NCBI RefSeq assembly: GCF_012641265.1
Contig: NZ_JABAHZ010000015.1
Coordinates: 1-36,434, forward strand
Reading direction: 5' to 3'
Length of the DNA stretch: 36,434 nucleotides
Origin: Chitinophaga eiseniae
GTDB taxonomy: Bacteria; Bacteroidota; Bacteroidia; Chitinophagales; Chitinophagaceae
A model generated the notes under the pieces. It did no database searches, was not told the DNA's origin, and saw nothing but the letters and a program-made list of their open reading frames with translations. Positions 15,742 through 23,162 of this stretch are shown piece after piece (positions within the stretch are counted from its first letter, which is position 1; each line of letters begins with the position of its first letter). Made by a program: the position numbers and the translations under genes.

Positions 15742-15774
15742 AGCCCCTGCGCCGCCGGCGTGGGGGCTTTTTTA
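15742..15774 (+). terminator. Terminator of the glutamate dehydrogenase gene
   Basis: G+C-rich stem (15742-15753 with 15757-15768; two wobble pairs) with a three-base loop, followed by TTTTTT. It begins 25 bases after the stop codon. The T run touches the 3' end of the convergent HsdR_N gene. Confidence 0.9.
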
Positions 15775-16215
15775 TGCAAATGAGGGTAAGGCAGAAAGGA
15801 AGTTCCATTGCTGTTCCCTGGCCATATACTTGCCACAGAAGGTATGGATACCATTGGTAATCACCAGGTAAGTGGCCGGGATCACCATATTGTAACGGAT
15901 CACCTGTTGCATAGTCTGCTCTGTAAGCGGTACATTCATTTCTTTGCATTCTACCAGCATCCAGGGTTGTGTTGCACGATTATAGATCACGATATCATAC
16001 CGCTTTTTCATCTCTCCCAGGTATATTTCTTTTTCAATACCTATGAGCGCAGCCGGGTATCCCATTACTTTTACCAGGTAGTTCAGGAAATTTTGCCTGA
16101 CCCATTCTTCCGGCGTGAGCACCACGTATTTCTTGCGGAAGCGGTCGAAAATCATTTCTTTATTACCTTCTTTCATAATCTTAAAATCCGGTGGGGGGAA
16201 GCTGATCGCAATCAA
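15772..16215 (-). CDS. Stand-alone HsdR N-terminal-like nuclease-fold protein
   Basis: A 147-residue protein resembling the N-terminal domain of type I restriction HsdR subunits. It carries a PD-(D/E)xK-like set: Glu61, Asp74 in RYDIVIYN, and Glu89-Cys90-Lys91 in LVECKE, preceded by LTPEEWVRQNF (33-43), a segment common to lone Bacteroidota members of this family. No helicase, specificity or methyltransferase gene is nearby, so it is not part of a visible restriction system. The N-terminus MIAISFPPPDFKI fits relatives, supporting ATG 16215; ATG 16176 is possible. Function is unknown; a DNA- or RNA-end nuclease is inference from the fold. Confidence 0.82.
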   Translation of the reverse strand: MIAISFPPPDFKIMKEGNKEMIFDRFRKKYVVLTPEEWVRQNFLNYLVKVMGYPAALIGIEKEIYLGEMKKRYDIVIYNRATQPWMLVECKEMNVPLTEQTMQQVIRYNMVIPATYLVITNGIHTFCGKYMAREQQWNFLSALPSFA

Positions 16216-16264
16216 AATACAACAGGTTTTAATGTGGGTACGAAGATAGTTACATTAGGATAAT

Positions 16265-16295
16265 ATTGCCGTTAGCGAACAAAACGTTACATTTG
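16265..16295 (+). promoter_or_regulatory. Bacteroidota promoter of the AMP nucleosidase gene
   Basis: ATTG at 16265-16268, 19-base spacer, TACATTTG at 16288-16295 (TAnnTTTG). The ATG follows 14 bases later at 16310. Confidence 0.7.
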
Positions 16296-16309
16296 CTTGT
16301 CAAAAGGCT

Positions 16310-17080
16310 ATGAAGACAAAAGAAGAAATTGTAGCTAATTGGCTGCCCCGCTACACAGGTGAGAAACTAGACAGTTTCGGATCTCATATCCTCCTCACCA
16401 ATTTCAGTAATTATGTAACCATGTTTGCCGAATGGAATAATGTAGAAATCATTGGCCATGGTAAACCTATGCAATGCGCCACGGCCGGCGATATCACCAT
16501 TATCAACTTTGGTATGGGGAGCCCGGGCGCTGCTACCGTGATGGACCTGTTATCCGCCATCTCTCCCAAAGCCGTATTATTCCTGGGAAAATGTGGTGGA
16601 TTGAAGAAGAAAAACAGTATCGGCGATCTCATATTGCCCATAGCGGCTATACGGGGAGAAGGTACCAGCAATGATTATTTCCCACCCGAAGTGCCGGCGC
16701 TGCCTGCGTTTGCATTGCAAAAAGCTATCTCCACCACTATCCGTGATTCCGGTTTCGACTATTGGACAGGTACCTGCTATACCACCAACCGCAGGGTATG
16801 GGAGCATGATACCGACTTTAAGCAATACCTGGAAAAAGTAAGAGCCATGGCGGTAGACATGGAAACGGCCACTATCTTCTCGGTTGGGTTCTATAACAAA
16901 ATTCCTACGGGCGCTTTATTGCTGGTGTCTGATCAACCCATGGTGCCAGAAGGCGTAAAAACGGAAGAAAGTGACAAAAAGGTAACCACACATTTCGTGG
17001 AACGTCATCTTAAAATAGGGATAGACTCCTTACAAAAGCTGATTGATAGTCACCAAACCGTGAAGCACCTGCGTTTTTAG
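16310..17080 (+). CDS. amn: AMP nucleosidase
   Basis: Purine-salvage enzyme of the nucleoside phosphorylase superfamily that splits AMP into adenine and ribose 5-phosphate. The 256-residue protein has the Bacteroidota short form, without the regulatory N-terminal half of the E. coli enzyme. Visible signatures are INFGMGSPGAA, LFLGKCGGLKK, IRGEGTSNDYFPPEVPA and the purine/ribose-binding AVDMETATIF, with LLVSDQPM before the C-terminal helix. It has its own promoter and is followed after 21 bases by an ABC ATPase gene, possibly co-transcribed. Confidence 0.9.
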   Translation: MKTKEEIVANWLPRYTGEKLDSFGSHILLTNFSNYVTMFAEWNNVEIIGHGKPMQCATAGDITIINFGMGSPGAATVMDLLSAISPKAVLFLGKCGGLKKKNSIGDLILPIAAIRGEGTSNDYFPPEVPALPAFALQKAISTTIRDSGFDYWTGTCYTTNRRVWEHDTDFKQYLEKVRAMAVDMETATIFSVGFYNKIPTGALLLVSDQPMVPEGVKTEESDKKVTTHFVERHLKIGIDSLQKLIDSHQTVKHLRF

Positions 17081-17101
17081 AATTGTTTGTATCTTCCGGG
17101 T

Positions 17102-18850
17102 ATGCTTTCCACTCGGGTAGAGATACAGGACCTTTCGGTCACTTTCCGGTCAGGTGAAACCACCACAAAGGCTGTTAACCATATTTCCCTTTCTATAGGC
17201 AAGGGAGAAATTGTAGGCGTAGTAGGAGAATCCGGCTCCGGAAAATCCGTTACCGCCTTGTCGCTGATGCGGCTGATCGACTTGCCAGGCGCTGATACCG
17301 GTGGACAAATACTTTACCAGCCCGGTGCTGCACAGCCGGTAAATTTGTTGGCATTGCCTGAAGCGGCGATGCGCAGCTACCGGGGCAATGAAATAGCCAT
17401 GATCTTCCAGGAGCCCATGACGGCCCTGAACCCGCTACATACCTGTGGCCAACAGGTGGCAGAAGCCATCCGGCTGCATACGGCCGTGAGCCTGCCAGCG
17501 GCCAGAGAGCAGGTGAAGTCCCTGTTTGAGAAAGTAAAACTGCCCGACCCTGCAGGTATCATGCAGCGTTATCCCCATGAACTTTCCGGCGGGCAAAAAC
17601 AGCGCGTCATGATTGCTATGGCCATTTCTGGCCATCCCAGGTTGCTCATCGCCGATGAACCCACTACCGCTCTAGATGTTACCGTACAAAAAGCCATCCT
17701 CGAATTGCTCCGGGAGCTGCAACAACAGATGGATATGAGTGTTATTTTTATCACCCACGACCTCGGGGTAGTGGCCGAACTGGCCAATAGGGTAGTGGTG
17801 ATGTACAAAGGCAATATTGTAGAGCAGGGAGATGTAGCCACCGTATTCCAACAGCCGCAGCACCCTTATACCAAAGGGTTGCTGGCCTGCCGCCCCCCGC
17901 TGGATAAACGTTTGGTGCGATTGCCCGTTATCCGCGACTTTATGGAAACCGACTCACAGGGACAGATACACGAAAAAAATGAAATTATCCAGACTGTGCT
18001 GGAATCCCTGGTAATCCCGGAAGCCGATATCACGCGGAGGGAACAACAGTTGGCCGCCGCCGCGCCATTACTGGAGGTACAGGGGCTGAAGACCTGGTTT
18101 CCCGTAAAGAGAAGTATAACCGGTAAAGTACTACAATGGGCAAAGGCCGTAGATGACGTGAGTTTCCAGGTGAAGACCGGCGAAACGATGGGGTTGGTGG
18201 GAGAATCTGGCTGCGGTAAAACAACGTTGGGCAGATCTTTGTTAAGACTGATACCTCCCACTGCCGGGAGTATTTTTTATAAGGGACAGGATATTATGAG
18301 CTTGTCGGCCGCCGGCATGCGTGGCTTACGCAAGGATATGCAGCTGATTTTCCAGGATCCTTATGCGTCGCTAAATCCGCGCAGGACTATCGGCGCCGCC
18401 ATCCTGGAGCCTATGCAGGTACATGGTCTGCATGGATCGGAACGCAGTCAGTGGGAGCGGGTCCTGGAATTGCTGGAGAAGGTAAACCTGCAGCCGGAGC
18501 ATTTCAACCGGTATCCACACGAGTTTTCCGGTGGGCAGCGGCAGCGGATCGTCATTGCGCGGGCGCTGGCGGTGGATCCTTCTTTTATTATCTGTGATGA
18601 ATCGGTGGCAGCGCTGGATGTAAGCATACAGGCCCAGGTGCTGAATTTGCTGATCCGTTTGCGGGAAGAGCTGGGCTTTACCTGCATTTTTATTTCGCAC
18701 GATTTATCGGTGGTGCGGTTTATCAGCGACCGGATGATGGTGATGCAGAAGGGAAAAATTGTGGAACAGGGGGCAGCCGATGCCGTTTACAACCACCCGC
18801 AAAATGCTTATACCCAACAACTGATTGCAGCTATTCCGAAGGGGATATAA
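17102..18850 (+). CDS. Fused two-domain ABC transporter ATPase (dipeptide/oligopeptide type)
   Basis: Single protein (582 residues from ATG 17102) with two complete nucleotide-binding domains of the OppD/OppF or DppD/DppF kind, like GsiA and YejF. Domain 1: Walker A GESGSGKS 42-49, signature LSGGQKQR 161-168, Walker B LLIADEP 181-187, His switch in ITHD near 217-220. Domain 2: Walker A GESGCGKT 367-374, FSGGQRQR 475-482, Walker B FIICDES 495-501, ISHD 531-534. In domain 2 the usual DEP is DES, a change seen in such fusions. An earlier TTG at 17087 is in frame but unlikely. No permease or binding protein is next to it, so the substrate, probably peptides, is unproven. Confidence 0.92.
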   Translation: MLSTRVEIQDLSVTFRSGETTTKAVNHISLSIGKGEIVGVVGESGSGKSVTALSLMRLIDLPGADTGGQILYQPGAAQPVNLLALPEAAMRSYRGNEIAMIFQEPMTALNPLHTCGQQVAEAIRLHTAVSLPAAREQVKSLFEKVKLPDPAGIMQRYPHELSGGQKQRVMIAMAISGHPRLLIADEPTTALDVTVQKAILELLRELQQQMDMSVIFITHDLGVVAELANRVVVMYKGNIVEQGDVATVFQQPQHPYTKGLLACRPPLDKRLVRLPVIRDFMETDSQGQIHEKNEIIQTVLESLVIPEADITRREQQLAAAAPLLEVQGLKTWFPVKRSITGKVLQWAKAVDDVSFQVKTGETMGLVGESGCGKTTLGRSLLRLIPPTAGSIFYKGQDIMSLSAAGMRGLRKDMQLIFQDPYASLNPRRTIGAAILEPMQVHGLHGSERSQWERVLELLEKVNLQPEHFNRYPHEFSGGQRQRIVIARALAVDPSFIICDESVAALDVSIQAQVLNLLIRLREELGFTCIFISHDLSVVRFISDRMMVMQKGKIVEQGAADAVYNHPQNAYTQQLIAAIPKGI

Positions 18851-18888
18851 TATATAAATTACTGGTTATTAATTATTTTATATCATTT

Positions 18889-18920
18889 TTTGATGAAATA
18901 GATTATAATTGGTACCTTCG
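18889..18920 (+). promoter_or_regulatory. Probable promoter of queA
   Basis: TTTG at 18889-18892, 20-base spacer, TACCTTCG at 18913-18920. The -7 box differs from TAnnTTTG at one base (C for T). The ATG is 28 bases downstream. The rest of the 98-base spacer is A+T rich with an imperfect A/T hairpin after the ABC gene and no other signal. Confidence 0.6.
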
Positions 18921-18948
18921 CACCTCTAAAATTTATTCATACCGTAAT

Positions 18949-19998
18949 ATGAAACTATCACAGTTCAAATTCGATCTTCCTTTAAATCTGATCGCACAGC
19001 ACCCTACCAAGACAAGAGATGAATCACGTTTAATGGTGGTACATCGTAATACCGGAAAAATTGAGCACAAAGTATTCAAGGACATCCTCGGTTATTTTAA
19101 TGACAAGGATGTAATGATTGTGAACAATACCAAGGTGTTTCCTGCAAGGTTGTATGGCCGTAAAGAAAAGACAGGAGCAAAAATTGAAGTATTCCTGTTG
19201 CGTGAGCTGAACAAGCAAAACCGTTTGTGGGATGTAATTGTTGATCCTGCCCGTAAAATCCGTGTAGGCAACAAGTTGTATTTTGGCGATGATGAAACGC
19301 TGGTGGCAGAAGTTATTGATAACACCACCTCCAGGGGCCGTACTATCCGTTTCTTATTTGAAGGCAATGATGAAGAATTCAAGCAGGTATTAGACCAGCT
19401 GGGAGAAACGCCTTTGCCTAAATATATCAAACGTAAACCGGAAGATGAGGACAAAGAACGTTATCAGACGGTGTATGCCAAGTACGAAGGTGCGGTAGCT
19501 GCGCCTACTGCGGGTTTGCACTTTAGCCGTGAGTTGATCAAGCGTTTGGAAATCAAAGGGGTGAAGTTTGCAGAAGTAACGCTGCACACAGGTTTGGGTA
19601 CTTTCCGTCCTATCGAGGTAGAAGACCTGAGCAAGCACAAAATGGATGCGGAGTACTTCCTGATCGAAGAACATGCCGTGAAAGTGGTAAATAAAGCGAA
19701 AGAAGAAAACCGCAAGATCTGCGCTATCGGTACCACTTCTGTACGTGCCGTAGAATCTTCTGTTACTGCGCAAAACCACCTGAAAGCTGCGGAAGGATGG
19801 ACTAATACCTTTATTCATCCGCCTTACGACTTTGCTATTCCGAATGCAATGGTCACCAACTTCCACCTGCCTAAGACCAGCCTGTTGATCATGACCTGCG
19901 CTTTTGCAGGATATGATCTGATCATGGAGGCTTACCAGCAGGCCATCAAAGAAAAATACCGTTTCTTCAGCTATGGCGATGCTATGCTGATCATTTAA
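18949..19998 (+). CDS. queA: S-adenosylmethionine:tRNA ribosyltransferase-isomerase
   Basis: Transfers and isomerises the ribosyl part of SAM onto 7-aminomethyl-7-deazaguanine in tRNA, giving epoxyqueuosine at the wobble position of tRNAs with GUN anticodons. The 349-residue protein begins with the family N-terminus SQFKFDLPLNLIAQHP, and has VFPARLYGRK, GAVAAPTAGLHFS and the characteristic HTGLGTFRPIE and TTSVRAVES segments, ending in GYDLIMEAYQQAI-like and FFSYGDAMLI. Length is normal. It has its own promoter and is followed by a terminator-like hairpin before ispD. Confidence 0.97.
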   Translation: MKLSQFKFDLPLNLIAQHPTKTRDESRLMVVHRNTGKIEHKVFKDILGYFNDKDVMIVNNTKVFPARLYGRKEKTGAKIEVFLLRELNKQNRLWDVIVDPARKIRVGNKLYFGDDETLVAEVIDNTTSRGRTIRFLFEGNDEEFKQVLDQLGETPLPKYIKRKPEDEDKERYQTVYAKYEGAVAAPTAGLHFSRELIKRLEIKGVKFAEVTLHTGLGTFRPIEVEDLSKHKMDAEYFLIEEHAVKVVNKAKEENRKICAIGTTSVRAVESSVTAQNHLKAAEGWTNTFIHPPYDFAIPNAMVTNFHLPKTSLLIMTCAFAGYDLIMEAYQQAIKEKYRFFSYGDAMLII

Positions 19999-20014
19999 TT
20001 ACAAAGTATTTCCT

Positions 20015-20062
20015 GGGATTATCTTATTCAGTATACTGGATAAGGTAATCCCTGATTTTTTT
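20015..20062 (+). terminator. Strong hairpin with T run between queA and ispD
   Basis: Arms 20015-20033 and 20034-20052 pair along 19 positions, with two wobble pairs and the central bases forming the loop. They are followed by GATTTTTTT (20054-20062). It has the form of an intrinsic terminator for queA, but the T run ends only two bases before the ispD ATG at 20065, so it also occupies the whole ispD leader. Confidence 0.75.
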
Positions 20063-20064
20063 GT

Positions 20065-20742
20065 ATGGAATATAAAAAAGTGGCGATCATTGTTGCCGGA
20101 GGCTCCGGTACCCGTATGCAAAGTGCTGTACCCAAACAGTTCCTGGAGCTTGCGGGAAAGCCCGTCCTATACCACACCATTGCTGCTTTTGCCGCTGCTT
20201 ATGCCGATATGGAAATCGTATTGGTATTGCCGGAAGCACATTTCTCTTTTGCCAATCAATTACTACAGGAGTTTGACCCCTTACCGGCTATCACCATTGT
20301 AAAGGGAGGAGAAACCCGTTTTCATTCCGTTAAGAATGGACTGCAGCTGGTAGATAGTCCGTCGGTAGTATTTGTACATGATGGCGTACGTCCACTGGTA
20401 TCTACTGCGTTGATACGTGCCTGTTATGAGGCTGCTTTGAGCCATGGTAGCGCTATCCCGGTGGTAGATATGAAAGATAGTATCCGGGAGATCCGGGCAG
20501 GTAATAATGCGGCGGTAGACCGCGATCGTTTTAAAATTATTCAGACCCCACAAACCTTTCTTTCTCACCTGATTTTGCCTGCGTTTGAGTTACCTTATGA
20601 TCCATTGTTTACAGATGAAGCGACGGTAGTAGAACGTTTGGGGCACCCGGTGCATCTGCTGCCCGGAGAGGAATCCAATATCAAGATAACCAAGCCACTG
20701 GACCTGACGATTGCAGAGGCCCTGTTAAAGGAACGGCATTAA
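20065..20742 (+). CDS. ispD: 2-C-methyl-D-erythritol 4-phosphate cytidylyltransferase
   Basis: Third step of the MEP isoprenoid pathway: CTP plus methylerythritol phosphate to CDP-methylerythritol. The 225-residue protein has the nucleotidyltransferase N-terminus AGGSGTRMQSAVPKQF with the catalytic Arg and Lys, FVHDGVRPLVS, the conserved RDRFKIIQTPQTF region, TDEATVVERLGHPV and the C-terminal NIKITKPLDL. Length is typical. Immediately upstream lies a terminator-like hairpin, leaving no room for a separate promoter after it, so expression may depend on read-through from queA or on a promoter inside the hairpin region. Confidence 0.96.
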   Translation: MEYKKVAIIVAGGSGTRMQSAVPKQFLELAGKPVLYHTIAAFAAAYADMEIVLVLPEAHFSFANQLLQEFDPLPAITIVKGGETRFHSVKNGLQLVDSPSVVFVHDGVRPLVSTALIRACYEAALSHGSAIPVVDMKDSIREIRAGNNAAVDRDRFKIIQTPQTFLSHLILPAFELPYDPLFTDEATVVERLGHPVHLLPGEESNIKITKPLDLTIAEALLKERH

Positions 20743-20755
20743 AAATACTGTGGTT

Positions 20756-21088
20756 TTAGTAAGGGCTTTTGAACCCGGTTGCCGCTGCTTTTGAAGTATC
20801 TGCATAGAGCACGGCGACAACAATTTGCCGGTTGGTGAGCGTATCGCATTTAGTGACGTTGACGGCGCTGGAAAAAATCTCTCCCTGTATACTCAGGTAT
20901 TCGTAACGTATGTTGTGCCTGGAAAGCCAGGCGGCTACAGTGTCTTGTTTGGTAGTAAGTGCAGGGCCCCAGGGGTTATTGCATAATGTTTCATAGTAAA
21001 ACATCGGCTTGGAAATGCTGGGTGGAGGATCTTTAAAGCAGGCAGTCATTGTTAAAGCCACTGTCAGTACAGGAAGAATACGTTTCAT
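20756..21088 (-). CDS. Small predicted lipoprotein, function unknown
   Basis: A 110-residue protein starting MKRILPVLTVALTMTAC, a lipoprotein signal peptide with Cys17 as the probable lipidated residue. The mature part begins CFKDPPPS and has no family I recognise; it contains two further cysteines (CNNPWGP and KCDTLTN) and a beta-strand-like C-terminal half (RQIVVAVLYAD). An in-frame ATG five codons upstream is less likely because it adds charge-poor residues ahead of MKR. The start codon sits between the arms of a 15-base inverted repeat (21054-21129). It converges on ispD with a 13-base gap and lies downstream of the oxidoreductase gene. Confidence 0.75.
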   Translation of the reverse strand: MKRILPVLTVALTMTACFKDPPPSISKPMFYYETLCNNPWGPALTTKQDTVAAWLSRHNIRYEYLSIQGEIFSSAVNVTKCDTLTNRQIVVAVLYADTSKAAATGFKSPY

Positions 21089-21129
21089 ATAAGTTGGTTG
21101 CATTATGAAAACGGACTGACAGTGGCTTT
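21054..21129 (-). repeat. 15-bp perfect inverted repeat bracketing a lipoprotein start codon
   Basis: AAAGCCACTGTCAGT at 21054-21068 and its exact complement at 21115-21129, separated by 46 bases. One arm lies in the spacer upstream of the lipoprotein gene, the other inside its signal-peptide codons, so in the minus-strand transcript a stem would place the start codon in the loop. Confidence 0.7.
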
Positions 21130-21144
21130 TGTTACAGTAGTTAA

Positions 21145-22131
21145 TTATTTGGCGGCGGCTGTTTCAGACAGGCCTTTATTTATTTTTTGAAGGATCTGGT
21201 GTGCCACATCCAGCGCCTGCAGGCCATCGATCGCGTTAACGGCTACCGGTTTGTTGTGCAGGATGCTGTCGCGGAACATTTCCAATTCCATGCGGATGGC
21301 ATTGGATTGTTTGATTTGCGGATTATCGATGGCGATGGTTTTTTTACCGCTGTTGGTTTCAATATCCAGGGTAAATAGGCCTTCGTCTTCCGGCGTTTTC
21401 AGTTTAATAATTTCTGTTTTCTTATCGAGGAAGTCAATGCCGATGTAGGCATCTTTCTGGAACAGGCGCATTTTGCGCATTTTCTTCAGGGAAATGCGGC
21501 TGGAGGTGAGGTTGGCTACGCAACCGTTATGGAATTCTATGCGTACGTTGGCAATGTCCGGGGTGTCGCTCATAACGGCTACACCACTGGCGGAAATGCG
21601 GCTCACGGTAGATTTTACGATGCTTAGTACGATGTCGATATCATGGATCATCAGGTCGAGGATCACGCTGACATCGGTACCGCGGGGATTGAATTCTGCC
21701 AGGCGATGCACTTCAATGAACATGGGTTTCAGGTCATATCCTTTGAGGGCGAGGTAGGCTGGGTTGAAGCGTTCCACATGTCCTACCTGGAATTTGATGT
21801 TGGCTTCATCCACCAGCTTTACCAGTGTTTTGGCCTCTTCCATGGTGTTGGTCATGGGTTTTTCCACGAAGATGTGTTTACCATTGCGGATGGCGAGTTC
21901 GCATAATTTGAAGTGCAGGGTGGTAGGGGCCACGATATCGATGGCATCTACCTGCTGAATCAATTCTTCCGCCAGGGTAAAGCGTGGGATGTTATATTGC
22001 TCGATGATGCTGGCCGCGTTTGCATTGTTGGGATCGTAGAAGCCTACCACTTCTACATCTTTCATAGTGGCCAGTTGAGAGAGGTGTATTTTACCTAAAT
22101 GTCCTACGCCGAAGAGTCCTATTTTGAGCAT
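21145..22131 (-). CDS. Gfo/Idh/MocA family NAD(P)-dependent oxidoreductase
   Basis: A 328-residue sugar-type dehydrogenase with the Rossmann motif GVGHLGKIH near residues 8-16, the family's EKPMTNTMEEA (Lys in EKP) and the substrate-side GHVERFNPAY. The GHVERFNPA string recalls members acting on nucleotide sugars such as UDP-GlcNAc 3-dehydrogenases, but this is memory-based and not enough to name a substrate. The frame is open to 22176; ATG 22131 is chosen because LKIGLFGVGHLG starts there as in relatives. It lies 46 bases downstream of radC; a TACTTTCG box (22154-22161, minus strand) might serve as its own promoter. Confidence 0.85.
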   Translation of the reverse strand: MLKIGLFGVGHLGKIHLSQLATMKDVEVVGFYDPNNANAASIIEQYNIPRFTLAEELIQQVDAIDIVAPTTLHFKLCELAIRNGKHIFVEKPMTNTMEEAKTLVKLVDEANIKFQVGHVERFNPAYLALKGYDLKPMFIEVHRLAEFNPRGTDVSVILDLMIHDIDIVLSIVKSTVSRISASGVAVMSDTPDIANVRIEFHNGCVANLTSSRISLKKMRKMRLFQKDAYIGIDFLDKKTEIIKLKTPEDEGLFTLDIETNSGKKTIAIDNPQIKQSNAIRMELEMFRDSILHNKPVAVNAIDGLQALDVAHQILQKINKGLSETAAAK

Positions 22132-22153
22132 ATGGAAAATGAATAAATATGTG

Positions 22154-22161
22154 CGAAAGTA
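22154..22161 (-). promoter_or_regulatory. Possible -7 box of the oxidoreductase gene
   Basis: Minus strand reads TACTTTCG, one base off TAnnTTTG and of the same form as the queA box. No -33 element is clear. Confidence 0.3.
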
Positions 22162-22177
22162 ATCAAATATCATCATC

Positions 22178-22885
22178 TCAGATCATTCCTTCTTCCGCGA
22201 GGCTGTAGTAGCCGGTTTCGGATACGATGATATGGTCCAGTACGGCGATATCAAAGAGCAGCCCCAGGTCTTTTATTTTATGGGTTATTCGGATATCGGC
22301 CTGGCTGGGGCGCAGGCTCCCGGAGGGATGGTTATGGCAAAGCAGTAGCTTGGTAGCGCCGGTATAGAGGGCTTCCCGGAAGATGAGCCTGGGATCTACC
22401 ACTGTACTGGTGATACCGCCGCTGCTGATACAGCGGTAGCGGAGTACTTTATTGGCGTGGTTCAGGAACATGACATAGAAGGTTTCAAAGGGCTGATCGG
22501 CGAGCAATGGCTTAAAAAACAGGGCTGCGTCTGTGCCGCTGCCAATCACGGTTTTTTTGTCGATGGCGCCTGCCTGTCGCCTGCGGGCCAGTTCCATGGC
22601 GGCCAGTACGGTAGTTGCTTTGGCTTCTCCCATCCCTGGCAGCTGTTGTAATTGCCCGATATTCATTTTCCCCAGTTCTGCCAGGTTATTATTGGCCAGG
22701 CGCAGAATTTCTTTAGCCAGTTCTATGGCCGACTTTCCTTTATGCCCGGTATGTAACAGGATGGCCAATAGTTCAGCATCACTGAGTGCAGTGGGACCAA
22801 GATGGCTGAATTTTTCCCGGGGTTTTTCATCTGCTGGCCAATCGCGTATGGCCAGTCGGGGAGCTGGTTTAAGGTCAACAAACAT
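22178..22885 (-). CDS. radC: RadC/YeeS family JAB-domain protein
   Basis: Conserved bacterial protein historically called DNA repair protein RadC; its true activity is unsettled. The 235-residue protein has an N-terminal helix-hairpin-helix region (LQQLPGMGEAKA at about 80-90) and a C-terminal JAB/MPN domain with the full metal-binding set HNHPSG (His184, His186) and Asp197, so metal-dependent hydrolase chemistry is possible. Length is normal for chromosomal RadC. A TATATTTG promoter box lies 18 bases upstream. The oxidoreductase gene follows on the same strand. Confidence 0.93.
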   Translation of the reverse strand: MFVDLKPAPRLAIRDWPADEKPREKFSHLGPTALSDAELLAILLHTGHKGKSAIELAKEILRLANNNLAELGKMNIGQLQQLPGMGEAKATTVLAAMELARRRQAGAIDKKTVIGSGTDAALFFKPLLADQPFETFYVMFLNHANKVLRYRCISSGGITSTVVDPRLIFREALYTGATKLLLCHNHPSGSLRPSQADIRITHKIKDLGLLFDIAVLDHIIVSETGYYSLAEEGMI

Positions 22886-22902
22886 GGTTATCTCTCTTTA
22901 TC

Positions 22903-22910
22903 CAAATATA
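22903..22910 (-). promoter_or_regulatory. -7 promoter box of radC
   Basis: Minus strand reads TATATTTG, an exact TAnnTTTG match, 18 bases upstream of the radC ATG. The remaining 22911-23128 stretch of the divergent radC/prs spacer is A+T rich toward prs and shows nothing else I can name. Confidence 0.5.
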
Positions 22911-23128
22911 CTTCATCCCTCCCGGAATCTTCCCGATTTCCCCACATTTTTCTATTCCTTTTTCATACGATCATTATAAAATTGTTATATTGAGTACCGA
23001 TCGTTATGGGAATTTTTCGGGACGATATACCTTTCAGTGTTTGTTGGTAATGCGGTGTTTATAGTTGTTTAATAATAACTATATATTTTATATTTGAAAA
23101 AAATCAGGCTGGTACTCCCAAAAAACCA

Positions 23129-23136
23129 TAGTTTTG
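23129..23136 (+). promoter_or_regulatory. -7 promoter box of prs
   Basis: TAGTTTTG, matching TAnnTTTG, 27 bases upstream of the ATG at 23163. No TTTG at the standard distance. It lies inside the longer open frame that begins at 23094, so that extension is not coding. Confidence 0.5.
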
Positions 23137-23162
23137 CAACCTCTTTTCCACTAGTATCTAGT

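Noticed and set aside
15772..16215. Type I restriction-modification system
   Set aside because: Only an HsdR_N-like domain is present; no motor, HsdS or HsdM gene occurs in the window.
17087..17101. TTG start for the fused ABC ATPase
   Set aside because: It adds only five residues and an ATG at 17102 directly precedes the conserved first strand.
18844..18885. Hairpin after the ABC ATPase gene
   Set aside because: The pairing is imperfect and almost entirely A/T in an A+T-rich spacer, so it could be chance; not called as a terminator.
23094..23162. A longer prs start giving 23 extra residues
   Set aside because: It would use a non-ATG start and translate through the promoter box at 23129-23136; Prs proteins begin near the chosen ATG.
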